From the NCBI RefSeq assembly GCF_000243715.2, contig NZ_AHMO02000004.1, forward strand, positions 2,501 to 66,500: DNA of 64,000 bases. The letters are read 5' to 3'. Shown here one piece after another: positions 1 to 7,918 of this stretch (position 1 is the stretch's first letter; every line of letters starts with the position of its first letter). The notes beneath the pieces were generated by a model that was not told the origin of the DNA, did no database searches, and saw nothing but the letters and a program-made list of their open reading frames with translations. The DNA comes from Leptospira broomii serovar Hurstbridge str. 5399. GTDB lineage: Bacteria; Spirochaetota; Leptospiria; Leptospirales; Leptospiraceae. The translations under genes and the position numbers were made by a program.

Positions 1-889
1 AAGAATCCGCGATCAATGCGCTTACTTCCCAACGGCCCGTGGTTACAATCTCTATCGGCAGGTCGGAGCGACCGATCGCCTTTACGATATCCGACTTGAG
101 AGTTAACTCGTCTCTTTCCGTATCATCCGGATAGAAAAGCACCCAGCGTCCATCGTTATATGTGGTGAGATATGCGCTGAATCCCGGCTGATCGATCGAG
201 AATTGAAAGAATCCTTTTTCTAGATATTCGTTCAAAGGAGCCTTGAATAAAACGCTCCTTCCTGTGGTTAGATATCCTTTTCCTTTGCGCTCGATCCGGA
301 GAGCCTCTCGGATCGGACTTCTATGACCGTCTGCCGCGATCATATAGTCTGCTTGGATAGTATATCGGTTTCCTTCCTTATCTCGAACGGATGCAGTGAC
401 TTTTTCTGAATCCTGTTTGAATTCCAATAATTCGGTGCTGAATCTCAGATCTGCCCCGAACTCTAAGGCTTTTTGTTGAAGCATAGGCTCCAAGCGATCT
501 TGCGCGATCGCAGAGGCTCCGCAGGGTGAATACTCTATATTTGTATCTTCTTCCTGAACACTAGACCAGGCCTGTTCTTCAAACCATTCTCCTGCCAGGC
601 TTTCGATCCGGATCCTTCGGACATTTTTTTTCGACCCGTGGACTTGGGGAATACTATCTGCGAGACCGACGGATCGGAACAACTCCAAGGTCCTCTGAGT
701 GAATCCGATCGCGCGTGGATGGGGAGAGCTTCCTGCATGCTTTTCGATCAATAACACGGAGACTCCTTTTTGGGTTAGAAAGACTGCTGCGGAAGAACCT
801 ACGAGTCCTCCTCCTACAATCAATACGGAACAGTGTTCTGTCTGCTCCTGGGTTTTTGTGGGAATAAATCCCTCTTCTTTTTTGTTCAT
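1..889 (-). CDS. FAD-dependent monooxygenase, PheA/TfdB type (C-terminus outside window)
   Basis: The open frame runs from an ATG at 889 down to base 1 with no stop, so about 296 N-terminal residues are visible and the C-terminus lies beyond the left edge. A Rossmann FAD motif GGGLVG is at residues 26-31, followed by an acidic strand end (LLIEKH). A second FAD/NAD motif, AADGHRSP, is near residue 187. This order is typical of aromatic or polyketide flavoprotein hydroxylases that use NAD(P)H and O2. The substrate cannot be told. It is divergent from a TetR gene at 1032, which probably controls it through palindromes in the 142-base gap. Confidence 0.85.
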   Translation of the reverse strand, partial: MNKKEEGFIPTKTQEQTEHCSVLIVGGGLVGSSAAVFLTQKGVSVLLIEKHAGSSPHPRAIGFTQRTLELFRSVGLADSIPQVHGSKKNVRRIRIESLAGEWFEEQAWSSVQEEDTNIEYSPCGASAIAQDRLEPMLQQKALEFGADLRFSTELLEFKQDSEKVTASVRDKEGNRYTIQADYMIAADGHRSPIREALRIERKGKGYLTTGRSVLFKAPLNEYLEKGFFQFSIDQPGFSAYLTTYNDGRWVLFYPDDTERDELTLKSDIVKAIGRSDLPIEIVTTGRWEVSALIADS

Positions 890-906
890 ATGGATTACCT
901 CTTTAT

Positions 907-967
907 AATTTTTAAGTAACTTAAATATTATTATTAGTAAATTAAATTTTTAACTTACTTAAAAATT
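907..967. promoter_or_regulatory. Divergent promoter with TetR-type operators
   Basis: This AT-rich gap lies between the monooxygenase and the TetR gene. The 13-mer AATTTTTAAGTAA (907-919) has a perfect inverted copy at 955-967. Inside it, TTAAGT-A-ACTTAA (912-924) is a perfect palindrome, and 950-962 is the same with one mismatch. Two similar sites between divergent genes suggest binding of the adjacent TetR protein. Binding is inferred. Confidence 0.6.
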
Positions 968-1031
968 CAAGTAAATAAAATAAATTTGATCTTAAAAAGT
1001 CCCTGGAAATACTGTCGAAAGAGCAGGATTT

Positions 1032-1592
1032 ATGGGACTTAGGGAAGAAAAGAAGGCAAAGACTAAGAAGAGGATCTCGGATCTGGCTACCGGTTTATTC
1101 ATAGAGAAAGGATTTGCCAACGTAACGGTGGCTGAGATCGCTCAAAAAGCGGAAGTCTCCGTTCCTACCTTATTCAATTATTTTCCGACCAAGGAATCCT
1201 TCGTTTTTGACGAAGAAACGGAGAGAGAAAGAGGCTTCCTGGATGCGGTCCTAAATAGAAAGAAGGGCACTTCCATCTTGGATGCGCTCTTGGATCATGG
1301 TCTGAAAAGTTCCGCATTCAAGCCTGAATACCTGAACAATTCCGGATCCTTTCGAGAATTGGTCCAGTCTACTCCGGAACTTTCCGCCTACGAAAGACAG
1401 TTGTCTATGCGTTATGAAAAATCCCTGGCGGATGTCCTACAGAAAGAAGCTTCCAAGAAATTGCAAAGAGCCCAGGCAGAAGCGATTGCTCGCTTCCTCT
1501 TAGATGCGTTTTATCGTGCGATCGATTCTTCTAATCCTAAGGCTACTTTAGTTTCCCTTTTTAAACTGATAAAAGAAGGTTGGGACGAATAA
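1032..1592 (+). CDS. TetR/AcrR family transcriptional regulator
   Basis: A 186-residue protein with an N-terminal TetR helix-turn-helix at about residues 10-55; the recognition segment is VSVPTLFNYFPTKESF. The C-terminal half is the variable ligand and dimer domain and gives no hint of the effector. It is divergent from the flavin monooxygenase ending at 889, the usual layout for a local repressor of an oxidative enzyme. Operator-like palindromes lie between them. No downstream partner gene: hairpins and insertion-sequence debris follow. Confidence 0.9.
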   Translation: MGLREEKKAKTKKRISDLATGLFIEKGFANVTVAEIAQKAEVSVPTLFNYFPTKESFVFDEETERERGFLDAVLNRKKGTSILDALLDHGLKSSAFKPEYLNNSGSFRELVQSTPELSAYERQLSMRYEKSLADVLQKEASKKLQRAQAEAIARFLLDAFYRAIDSSNPKATLVSLFKLIKEGWDE

Positions 1593-1630
1593 GATCTCTT
1601 TCTTGGTGACTTGCCGGTTTTTAAAATAAA

Positions 1631-1663
1631 AAGCTCTCTCTTCTTTCCAAAATGAGAGAGCTT
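1631..1663 (-). terminator. Hairpin with T-run on the minus strand
   Basis: AAGCTCTCTC (1631-1640) and GAGAGAGCTT (1654-1663) form a perfect 10-bp stem with a 13-base loop. On the minus strand it is followed by TTTTTATTTT. On the plus strand it lies 38 bases after the TetR stop but has no T-run, so it may only assist termination there. Confidence 0.5.
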
Positions 1664-1776
1664 GGACTTGAGTCAGGATCGTTTATTAAATTCTTCTTTA
1701 GTAGGCGGAAGACGCTACGACGCTCGAGAATTTTGCGATCAATACCTGATCATCTTCGTTATTCGGATGAAATCCT

Positions 1777-1806
1777 AAAAGCCGAAGAGCAATCTTCGCC
1801 TTTTTT
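1777..1806 (+). terminator. Rho-independent terminator
   Basis: AAAAGCCGAAGA (1777-1788), loop GCAA, then TCTTCGCC running into six T. The stem has one internal C-C mismatch. It could end transcripts from the TetR gene at 1592. Confidence 0.5.
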
Positions 1807-1844
1807 ATTTGGTGGGGACCTTGATTCGATAAGAAGTTAAAATT

Positions 1845-2100
1845 TCCAGTCACTGAAAGACAAAGCCTGACGTCCACAGCGTAATGGGATTGCAGAGAGG
1901 TTCCATAGAATGATTCAATCAGAATTTTATGATATAGAATTTAGAACAAAAGAATATAAAGAAGTTGAGGACCTTTAGGCGGATGTTGATAATTGGATTG
2001 AGCATAATGGCAACGAAAGACCGCGCCACGGAAAATACTGCTATGGAAAAACTCTTATGCAGACTTTTTTAGACCGGAAAAATTAGCCCAAAAAAAGAAC
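1845..2100 (+). mobile_element. Degenerate IS481-family transposase remnant (C-terminal part)
   Basis: The frame reads RPQRNGIAERFHRMIQSEFY (from about 1870) and then, after a stop, DNWIEHNGNERPRHGKY and GKTLMQTFLD. This matches the conserved C-terminal end of IS481-type DDE integrases (PQTNGICERFH, then YYNNERTHQGK and GRTPMQT). In-frame stops lie before RPQ and at about 1976, and the N-terminal catalytic part is absent, so it is inactive. It abuts the truncated HARE-HTH gene on the opposite strand. Confidence 0.75.
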
Positions 2101-2151
2101 ATCGAGCATATTCAAGACAAGGCGAAAAAATCACCTAATAAAAAGGATGTG

Positions 2152-2388
2152 TCAGATTTTGCCTTGTGTTTTATACTTTATGTTCACACAGACTTGCGCC
2201 GAGATCGTTGCCCAAGGGGTTATTCCAACGAAGTCTGTTTTCCAGTTCCGTTCTTTTGCGAGACTCCATATTTCGGAAAGGCTCATAAGCTTTCTTGTCT
2301 CATTCAGAGCTTTTTCGGCGATTTCAAGGAAGGATAATGAATCCGACTTATTATGAATGATTTGGTATATATAAGAATTGTAAAGTAT
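2152..2388 (-). pseudogene. Truncated HARE-HTH domain gene (restriction-type)
   Basis: The minus strand is open from about 2388 to a TGA at 2152. Residues include FLEIAEKALNETRKLMS, LSEIWSLAKERNW and GITPWATISAQVCVNIK. This fits the HARE-HTH winged helix (HB1/ASXL/restriction endonuclease HTH): an EIW helix, then TPWATxxAQ. No ATG precedes it and the frame stops right after the domain, where an enzyme domain normally follows, so only a fragment remains. In bacteria this domain often fronts restriction endonucleases; what was lost here is not visible. The adjoining IS481 remnant may mark the break. Confidence 0.65.
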
Positions 2389-2517
2389 TTATGCACCCTC
2401 GCGTTAGAATGCAGCATGTTGATTTGTGCTTACGATTATATTTGCAGGTATTGATTTTAACTTTGATTTCGTTTGCCATCTTTCGATGGCACCGACTCGC
2501 CTTCGAATAAACTTGGC

Positions 2518-2730
2518 ATGCCCTCGATTACGCCTCCGGCTATCTCGGGCTCGCTTACTCCCTATGGGTCGTTCGCGAGGTCGTTAACTCGCTCCCTATG
2601 GGTCGCCGCGTTAGAGATGCGAAGGAAGCGCAGCGGACCACGCAGCCGAAGACGGACTATTTAGAATGCCCTTGATTAACGTCTCTGGCTATCTTGGGCT
2701 TGCTTCTTCTTGCGGGCCGTTCGCAAGGTC
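2518..2730. repeat. Imperfect direct repeat, about 66 bp, in GC-rich DNA
   Basis: Copy 1 (2518-2583) and copy 2 (2665-2730) share ATGCCCT-GATTA, GGCTATCT-GGGCT and CGTTCGC-AGGTC. Most differences are C in copy 1 against T in copy 2. Inside copy 1 and its extension, CTCCCTATGGGTCG occurs twice (2558-2571 and 2592-2605). No credible gene overlaps. The sequence is more GC-rich than its surroundings and resembles other GC-rich gaps in this window. Confidence 0.65.
2608..2626 (+). repeat. 19-bp repeat, left copy flanking the MATE gene
   Basis: GCGTTAGAGATGCGAAGGA here and GCGTTAGAGATACGAAGGA at 4388-4406 differ at one base and lie in the same orientation on either side of the MATE gene. This could be a dispersed intergenic repeat or a scar of insertion. 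Confidence 0.5.
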
Positions 2731-2950
2731 CTAAGCGAAGCGTAGTCCGTAGTAGCCGGATCATACTATCTCAGAGAAAATTTCCTTGGACATACGGAAG
2801 GCGTGTGGGAACCCCTCCTGCATTATTATATTATTCGAGCGACCTAAGTAACGAACCGAACATAGTATAGTCGAATCGCATATTTTTATTTTATAAAGAG
2901 TCTTGATTTTCTTCAAGATCATTCAGACCTTGATCGCAAAGGTAGTTTGG

Positions 2951-4375
2951 ATGGAAGCAATACAAAAAGATACTCAATTAGAATTAGAACGAACTTCCAT
3001 TTGGGGGGAATTAAAAAAAGCGCTTACGGGAACGGAAGCGGATTACACTCAAATTTCGCTCGGCAAGGCCGTTTTCTTACTCTCCGTTCCAATGGTTTTG
3101 GAATTGGTTATGGAGTCCGCATTTGCAGTCGTTGATATTTATTTTGTGGGGGCTCTCGGGCCTTCCGCTGTTGCGGCGGTCGGGCTTACGGAGACGTATC
3201 TATTTCTTTTGTATTCTCTTGCGATCGGAATGTCCACTGCTGTAACGGCAATTATCGCGCGAAGGATCGGAGAAGGGGATAAGGAGCAAGCCGGGATTGC
3301 CGCAGTCCAATCCGTTTTTCTTTCCATACTTGTTTCCTTGCCTTTTGCTATCTTCGGAGTCTGGTTTGCAAAAGATCTCCTTTTACTCATGGGAGGAGAT
3401 CCTTGGGTCATAGAACACGGATCTCGTTACACGCAATGGATCTTCGGTGGAAATATCGTAATCATGCTTTTATTCGGACTCAATGCGGTCTTTAGAGGAG
3501 CGGGTGACGCTGCGATTGCGATGAGAGTTTTATGGATTTCGAATGGTCTCAATATAATCTTGGATCCGATTTTTATCTTCGGCTTCGGTCCAGTCCCGGC
3601 CTTGGGCATTGAAGGTGCCGCAATTGCTACGAATATCGGGAGAGGGGTCGGAGTTGTTTTCCAAGTTTATCTGCTTTTAAAAGGTGGAAAACATATTCGA
3701 GTGCTTGGTTCTCAAATTAGTGTGCATTGGAAAATTATCTCTGATATCGTTCGTACTTCTCTTGGTGGGATCGGACAAACGATTATCGGAATGACTTCTT
3801 GGATCTTTCTTGTAAGGATCATTTCGGATTTTGGGAGTGAGGCGGTTGCGGGAGCTACGATCACTCTTCGGATCATGATGTTTACTCTGATGCCTTCTTG
3901 GGGGATGTCGAATGCTGTGGCGACTCTTGTCGGTCAGAATTTAGGAGCGCGAAGACCGGATCGAGCAGAACGTTCCGTTTGGATTGTTGGAGCTTGGAAT
4001 ATGTTCTTTCTGATCGGAGTTTCGATTTGCTATTTTATTTTTCGAGAATCTTTGGTATCGATCTTTACTAGTGACGCCAAGGTGATCTCGATCGGTTCGG
4101 AATGGCTTGGGATTGTTTCCTATTCCTATTTTGTATATGCTTGGTGGATGGTAAGCGTTCAGGCATTTAACGGTGCGGGAGATACTATGACTCCTACAAT
4201 AATCAATCTGGTCTTTTTCTGGATCTTCCAAATTCCATTCGCTTATGTTCTGGCGAAGGTGCTTTCATACGGATACTCGGGAGTGTTCTGGGCAAGTATG
4301 ATCACGGAAACTTCCGTAGGATTGTTCACTCTTTGGTTATTCCGGAAAGGTGGATGGAAGACTTCGAAGGTTTGA
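2951..4375 (+). CDS. MATE family efflux transporter
   Basis: From the ATG at 2951 the protein has 474 residues, normal for MATE antiporters, which export cationic drugs or metabolites using Na+ or H+. It has about twelve membrane segments in two similar halves. The first half holds SVPMVLELVMESAFAVVDIY and AVTAIIARRIGEGD; the second repeats the pattern (IGMTSWIF, LVGQNLGARRPDRAE). I prefer ATG 2951, with AAAGGTAG upstream, over a TTG at 2903 that would add 16 residues. It stands alone between repeats, so it may have been acquired. Confidence 0.9.
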   Translation: MEAIQKDTQLELERTSIWGELKKALTGTEADYTQISLGKAVFLLSVPMVLELVMESAFAVVDIYFVGALGPSAVAAVGLTETYLFLLYSLAIGMSTAVTAIIARRIGEGDKEQAGIAAVQSVFLSILVSLPFAIFGVWFAKDLLLLMGGDPWVIEHGSRYTQWIFGGNIVIMLLFGLNAVFRGAGDAAIAMRVLWISNGLNIILDPIFIFGFGPVPALGIEGAAIATNIGRGVGVVFQVYLLLKGGKHIRVLGSQISVHWKIISDIVRTSLGGIGQTIIGMTSWIFLVRIISDFGSEAVAGATITLRIMMFTLMPSWGMSNAVATLVGQNLGARRPDRAERSVWIVGAWNMFFLIGVSICYFIFRESLVSIFTSDAKVISIGSEWLGIVSYSYFVYAWWMVSVQAFNGAGDTMTPTIINLVFFWIFQIPFAYVLAKVLSYGYSGVFWASMITETSVGLFTLWLFRKGGWKTSKV

Positions 4376-4387
4376 TTTTGGAACTTT

Positions 4388-4406
4388 GCGTTAGAGATAC
4401 GAAGGA
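4388..4406 (+). repeat. 19-bp repeat, right copy flanking the MATE gene
   Basis: Partner of 2608-2626 with one mismatch and the same orientation. It starts 12 bases after the MATE stop codon. Confidence 0.5.
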
Positions 4407-4446
4407 TTGGCCCCTAGCGCAAATTACCAACAGACGGGAAAATGTT

Positions 4447-4483
4447 AAGTCGGTAGTTCTAGAATGAACAGAACCATCGACTT
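4447..4483. terminator. Hairpin between convergent genes
   Basis: AAGTCGGTAGTTCT (4447-4460) pairs with AGAACCATCGACTT (4470-4483) at 12 of 14 positions, loop of 9. It lies between the MATE stop and the stop of the minus-strand lipoprotein, the expected place for a bidirectional terminator. T-runs are weak. Confidence 0.5.
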
Positions 4484-4505
4484 GAATAAAATAGTTGAGC
4501 CAGAT

Positions 4506-5024
4506 TTAATTTAGTCCGAATTGTTCAATTAATAGCTTTGTAAATTCAGAATATAGATAGCCGATTCGATTTTTATTCTGACCTCCAACAAAGCCGCCAA
4601 GAGCATAGGCAACAGATATTTTAATTGTATCTATAACTTCCCCTTTGGAATTCTTAACTGTTACATCTCCCTTAATCCTGTCGGGGCCGGCGAAAGTTCC
4701 CAACCAGATTGCAACACCGAGGGAGCGTATTCTGGCTTCCGTTATTTTGATTTCGATTGTTTCCTTCGCCTTGGCTAAGAGGACGCCTTTATTAGAAAGC
4801 TCTTGTTTGAAATAATTTAGAAATTCTTCCGATTTGAAATAATTGCCTTCTTTTATTTCTTTGTCGGCCGCCTCTTCGAAAGATAAATTAACCGTTTCGT
4901 TGAATTTAGCGGATTTATAATTTACTTTTGTGTTCGGAACTTCACGAGTTGCGGAACTACTGCAATTCCAAGCTAAAGCCGCTAAGAATACGATTAAACC
5001 AATCCGATACTTATTTTTTTTCAT
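4506..5024 (-). CDS. Lipoprotein, DUF4410-like
   Basis: The 172-residue protein starts with a lysine-rich signal peptide and a spirochaete-style lipobox ending at Cys21 (LAWNC). The body has alternating polar strands, a glycine segment GVAIWLGTFAGPDRIKG, then GGFVGGQNKNRIGYLYSEF. This resembles small DUF4410 lipoproteins of unknown function; I hold the family call loosely. It is probably envelope-anchored. It is convergent with the MATE gene, and an IS3 remnant lies upstream, so it is isolated from any operon. Confidence 0.7.
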   Translation of the reverse strand: MKKNKYRIGLIVFLAALAWNCSSSATREVPNTKVNYKSAKFNETVNLSFEEAADKEIKEGNYFKSEEFLNYFKQELSNKGVLLAKAKETIEIKITEARIRSLGVAIWLGTFAGPDRIKGDVTVKNSKGEVIDTIKISVAYALGGFVGGQNKNRIGYLYSEFTKLLIEQFGLN

Positions 5025-5254
5025 GATTTCACCTTAGAATGATATTTTACCGTAATAAATCGTATTGGCAATCGATCAATCTAAATTTATCAATACGATA
5101 AAATTTTAATTTAATATTTGCTAAAAAGAAAATTTGTTAATTACGCGAAATATATTTAAAATATTGCTAAAATGATAATTAATATACCTAAACTGGTCGC
5201 AGATATATTCACTTGTCACTCTACTAGGGCTCCTCCGAAAAAATGGACATGCAG

Positions 5255-5790
5255 TAAATTACTTTCTGAAATCGGTGGGGATAAGATGACCCGCAGCTGG
5301 GTAACTTCTCCTTCAGCTGGAATATCTTTCGATCGAGGAAAACGGAAACTATTTTGCTTCCTAACTTGTGTTGAATTTCATACTATAAATTTCTTCCACC
5401 TTCAGGGTTTTAAAGAATGAGTCCGGCGGTATGTTATCGTGGCAGTTGCCTTTCCCGCTCATGCTTTGGGCGAATTCATTTGTATGTAATACTTTTCTAA
5501 AGTCCTATCTTGCATATTAGGCCTCTCCATCGGAATGGAATATAATTCCTTTCGGCAATTTCCTACAATCAACGATTATTCGAACGCAGTGAGTCGGCGT
5601 CTAATTTCGAGAGTAGGAGTCAATTCCCGTCCTATGATCTTTCTGTTGAATCTATCCTTGATTGCAAATAGAAAGAACTATTTTCCGGCGCTAGGTATGT
5701 AGGTAGGATCTGAAAGTCGGATCCGATTCAGACGCGACGCCTTAAATTCCTGGAGCGAACGATTCGGCGGTTTTTCCATTCTGGCCGCTT
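5255..5790 (-). mobile_element. Degenerate IS3-family transposase (OrfB) remnant
   Basis: The minus strand carries a recognisable DDE transposase in pieces. From about 5700 it reads DPTYIPSAGK, then DRFNRKIIGRELTPT. From about 5560 comes KLPKGIIFHSDGEA, a stop, DFRKVLHTNEFAQSMSGKGN and FFKTLKVEEIYSM, the last in one frame with two stops. These match IS150-like OrfB (HSDRGSQYAS, QSMSGKGNCYDN, ESFFKTLKVEE). Later fragments such as PTDFRK mark the C-terminus near 5260. Frameshifts and stops make it inactive, and no terminal inverted repeats were identified. The rest of 5025-5254 is AT-rich with nothing recognised. Confidence 0.8.
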
Positions 5791-5810
5791 TCTACGATTC
5801 CTCTGTATCT

Positions 5811-6938
5811 TTACAAAGAACATGATTCTTGCACTTGAATCATTTTTTGTAAACTCGCTCTTTCTGCAAGGGAGATATCCGATCTGGCTATTATCTTCTT
5901 TGCCAACGCAAGAACCGATTTATCTTGAAATTTACATTCCGAAAAAAATTCCTCGGCGTGCTGCCTAGATTCCACGTTTGCCGTTTCCAAAAGTGCACGG
6001 TGGAATCTATGCTTCTTTTCCTGCGTGGAAATGTTTAAAATAATGTAATCCTCTTCGCATTCCTTGATGATCTCGGGCGGTAAGTCGGTTATATTGCAAA
6101 TTTTTAAATCTTCTTTCGGTTGGGTCGATTCTGTTTTTTGAATGTTCAAACTCAACTTCGAGACAGGTGCGTCCGTCTGATCCGTCTCCTTACTTTGCTT
6201 GAAGACGATCGCATAAAACTTGTTCATCATAAAAAAAGAATAATCTTTGATTTTTTTATCGGGGATATGCGCATTTGCTGCGTTCTGAGCGGCTTCAAGA
6301 GAAGAGCGAATCTGACTATAAGACCGATCTTCCGATTTTAATTTCTGGATCTGCAAATCCAAGCTTTTATGAAATCGGATTTTATAAGTCTTGTTTAAGC
6401 GAAGTGCTGATGATTCCAAGAGGGAGTGAAATTTTTTAAAAGATTTTTCTCTTTCATCCAGAAAATTCGCTAAGTCCGGATCGGGAACCGAATCTGTCGA
6501 AGCACTCATCCTTTTTTTACCGGAATCAGCGGTGCGTGAACTGGAAGAAAACCAATCGTTTAATCCATCCCATAAGCTTGTCCAAACTTGACTTACAATA
6601 TTTGATGATGAATTAACTTCCTGCGTGGATGACGGGCGTCGATTTTTAAGCGCTAATTCCAGTTCCCATCTACGATTATTTTGCAAAGAAAAATAATCTT
6701 CCGCCATCTTTTCCTTTGTAGATTGCCAATTGGATAATTCTTCACCGGAGGCTCTAATAAAACGGCTAAAATTGTCTAGCGGAATTGACTCCATTCTGCG
6801 GCCAATTTTATCGAATCGTTCTTTAAATGTTCTGAGGGAAGAATCTTCCAAAGCACGAAAATATCCCGACATTTCCGTATGAAATGTATTCTTTGAATAA
6901 AGTTCCGGTGAGTATTTTTCGGGTATCCAATCGGGCAT
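5811..6938 (-). CDS. Hypothetical protein, 375 aa, paired with OmpL47-like gene
   Basis: I do not recognise this protein. It is hydrophilic with no signal peptide and no membrane segments. Charged helical stretches fill residues 20-90 and 160-240, separated by a serine-rich linker at about 110-150. Cysteines cluster in the last third. The start at 6938 lies 5 bases after the stop of the OmpL47-like gene, so the two are almost surely co-transcribed. A cytosolic partner or chaperone of the secreted protein is possible but unproven. The IS3 remnant begins about 20 bases after its stop. Confidence 0.7.
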   Translation of the reverse strand: MPDWIPEKYSPELYSKNTFHTEMSGYFRALEDSSLRTFKERFDKIGRRMESIPLDNFSRFIRASGEELSNWQSTKEKMAEDYFSLQNNRRWELELALKNRRPSSTQEVNSSSNIVSQVWTSLWDGLNDWFSSSSRTADSGKKRMSASTDSVPDPDLANFLDEREKSFKKFHSLLESSALRLNKTYKIRFHKSLDLQIQKLKSEDRSYSQIRSSLEAAQNAANAHIPDKKIKDYSFFMMNKFYAIVFKQSKETDQTDAPVSKLSLNIQKTESTQPKEDLKICNITDLPPEIIKECEEDYIILNISTQEKKHRFHRALLETANVESRQHAEEFFSECKFQDKSVLALAKKIIARSDISLAERASLQKMIQVQESCSL

Positions 6939-6943
6939 TGTTT

Positions 6944-7918
6944 TTACTCTCTATTAGATCCAGCTTTCTTGAAATTGGCGTGAGGCGGTTCCATATCGAC
7001 GACGAAGCTGACTTTTTTTAAATCACTTTCGTTTCCCACATTATCTACCGCCCGCACTTCTATTGAATGCTCTCCCGAGGTTGTGACGGCGATCGGTTTG
7101 GTAAATGAAGTCCATTCTCCCTTGTCGATTTTATACAAAGTCTGACTTACACCGGATAGCGAATCGCCGGCCTTAACCGAAAACACGGTTCCTTGCTTTA
7201 CAAATTGCTTACCGTTAATCGATATGAGCGGGATGGAGCTGATAATTTCAACATTGGGTTTTTCGTCGTCAACTGTCACGACCGTGAGCATATCCGTATT
7301 GTTTCCGGATTTGTCGATGGCGGTAACTCGAATCCAATTGACTCCCTGTTTTTCTAATCTCATAGGTTGACCCTCATAAGATTTATATTCTCCACCGTTT
7401 ACGGAGAACTTGACTTCTTTTATTCCCGATAGAGCGTCCGTAGCAGAGATCGTGTAGCTTACATTTCTGGACGCGAACGTATTCCCGCTAATGTTCTTCA
7501 GAGAACCCTCATTAGCGGTTAACTTCAGCTCGGGAGCAGTATTATCGACTAAAATTTGTACGGTCCGTAATGCTTCTTTATTTCCGGCCTTATCGACGGA
7601 GCGATATGATATTTTTGCCAATCCTTCCTTCGATAAATACACGGGTCCCGAATAACGGATATAATCGGAATCGTCTATTTTGTATTCCACGTAGTCGACC
7701 TGAGAGGAATCATCTACTGCATCTATTTCAAAAACTGCATTTTTAAAATTCACATAAATACTAGCGGACGGGTCGTTCTTATTGCCGGTCTTCGGGTTGG
7801 TCCGTTCGGAATCTTCCGACGTTTTCTTCATTGAACCTTTGTCAGATCCCGATTGAGCGAAAATTAGACTGGATGTTAGTAAAACGATAACGGTTGCGAT
7901 TTTTCGTTTGGTATTCAT
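6944..7918 (-). CDS. OmpL47-type repeat protein, secreted
   Basis: A 324-residue protein with a signal peptide at residues 1-22 (ending FAQSG) and a low-complexity polar stretch up to about 50. At least three repeats follow, each of the form D-x-VEYKID-S-Y-GPV-L-G-x-I-YRSVDKAGN: VEYKIDDSDYIRYSGPVYL, VKFSVNGGEYKSYEGQPMRL and TLYKIDKGEWTSFTKPIAV. These are the Ig-like modules annotated OmpL47-type in Leptospira, where family members are surface exposed. It is the first gene of a pair with the unknown protein at 5811-6938. Confidence 0.8.
   Translation of the reverse strand: MNTKRKIATVIVLLTSSLIFAQSGSDKGSMKKTSEDSERTNPKTGNKNDPSASIYVNFKNAVFEIDAVDDSSQVDYVEYKIDDSDYIRYSGPVYLSKEGLAKISYRSVDKAGNKEALRTVQILVDNTAPELKLTANEGSLKNISGNTFASRNVSYTISATDALSGIKEVKFSVNGGEYKSYEGQPMRLEKQGVNWIRVTAIDKSGNNTDMLTVVTVDDEKPNVEIISSIPLISINGKQFVKQGTVFSVKAGDSLSGVSQTLYKIDKGEWTSFTKPIAVTTSGEHSIEVRAVDNVGNESDLKKVSFVVDMEPPHANFKKAGSNRE

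Noticed and set aside
1698..1835. Minus-strand open frame (IALRLLGFHPNNEDD) ending before a hairpin
   Set aside because: It overlaps a good plus-strand terminator hairpin, has no start and matches no family I know; probably chance.
5172..5420. Plus-strand 82-codon frame
   Set aside because: It is antisense to a clear IS3 transposase remnant and has no protein features.
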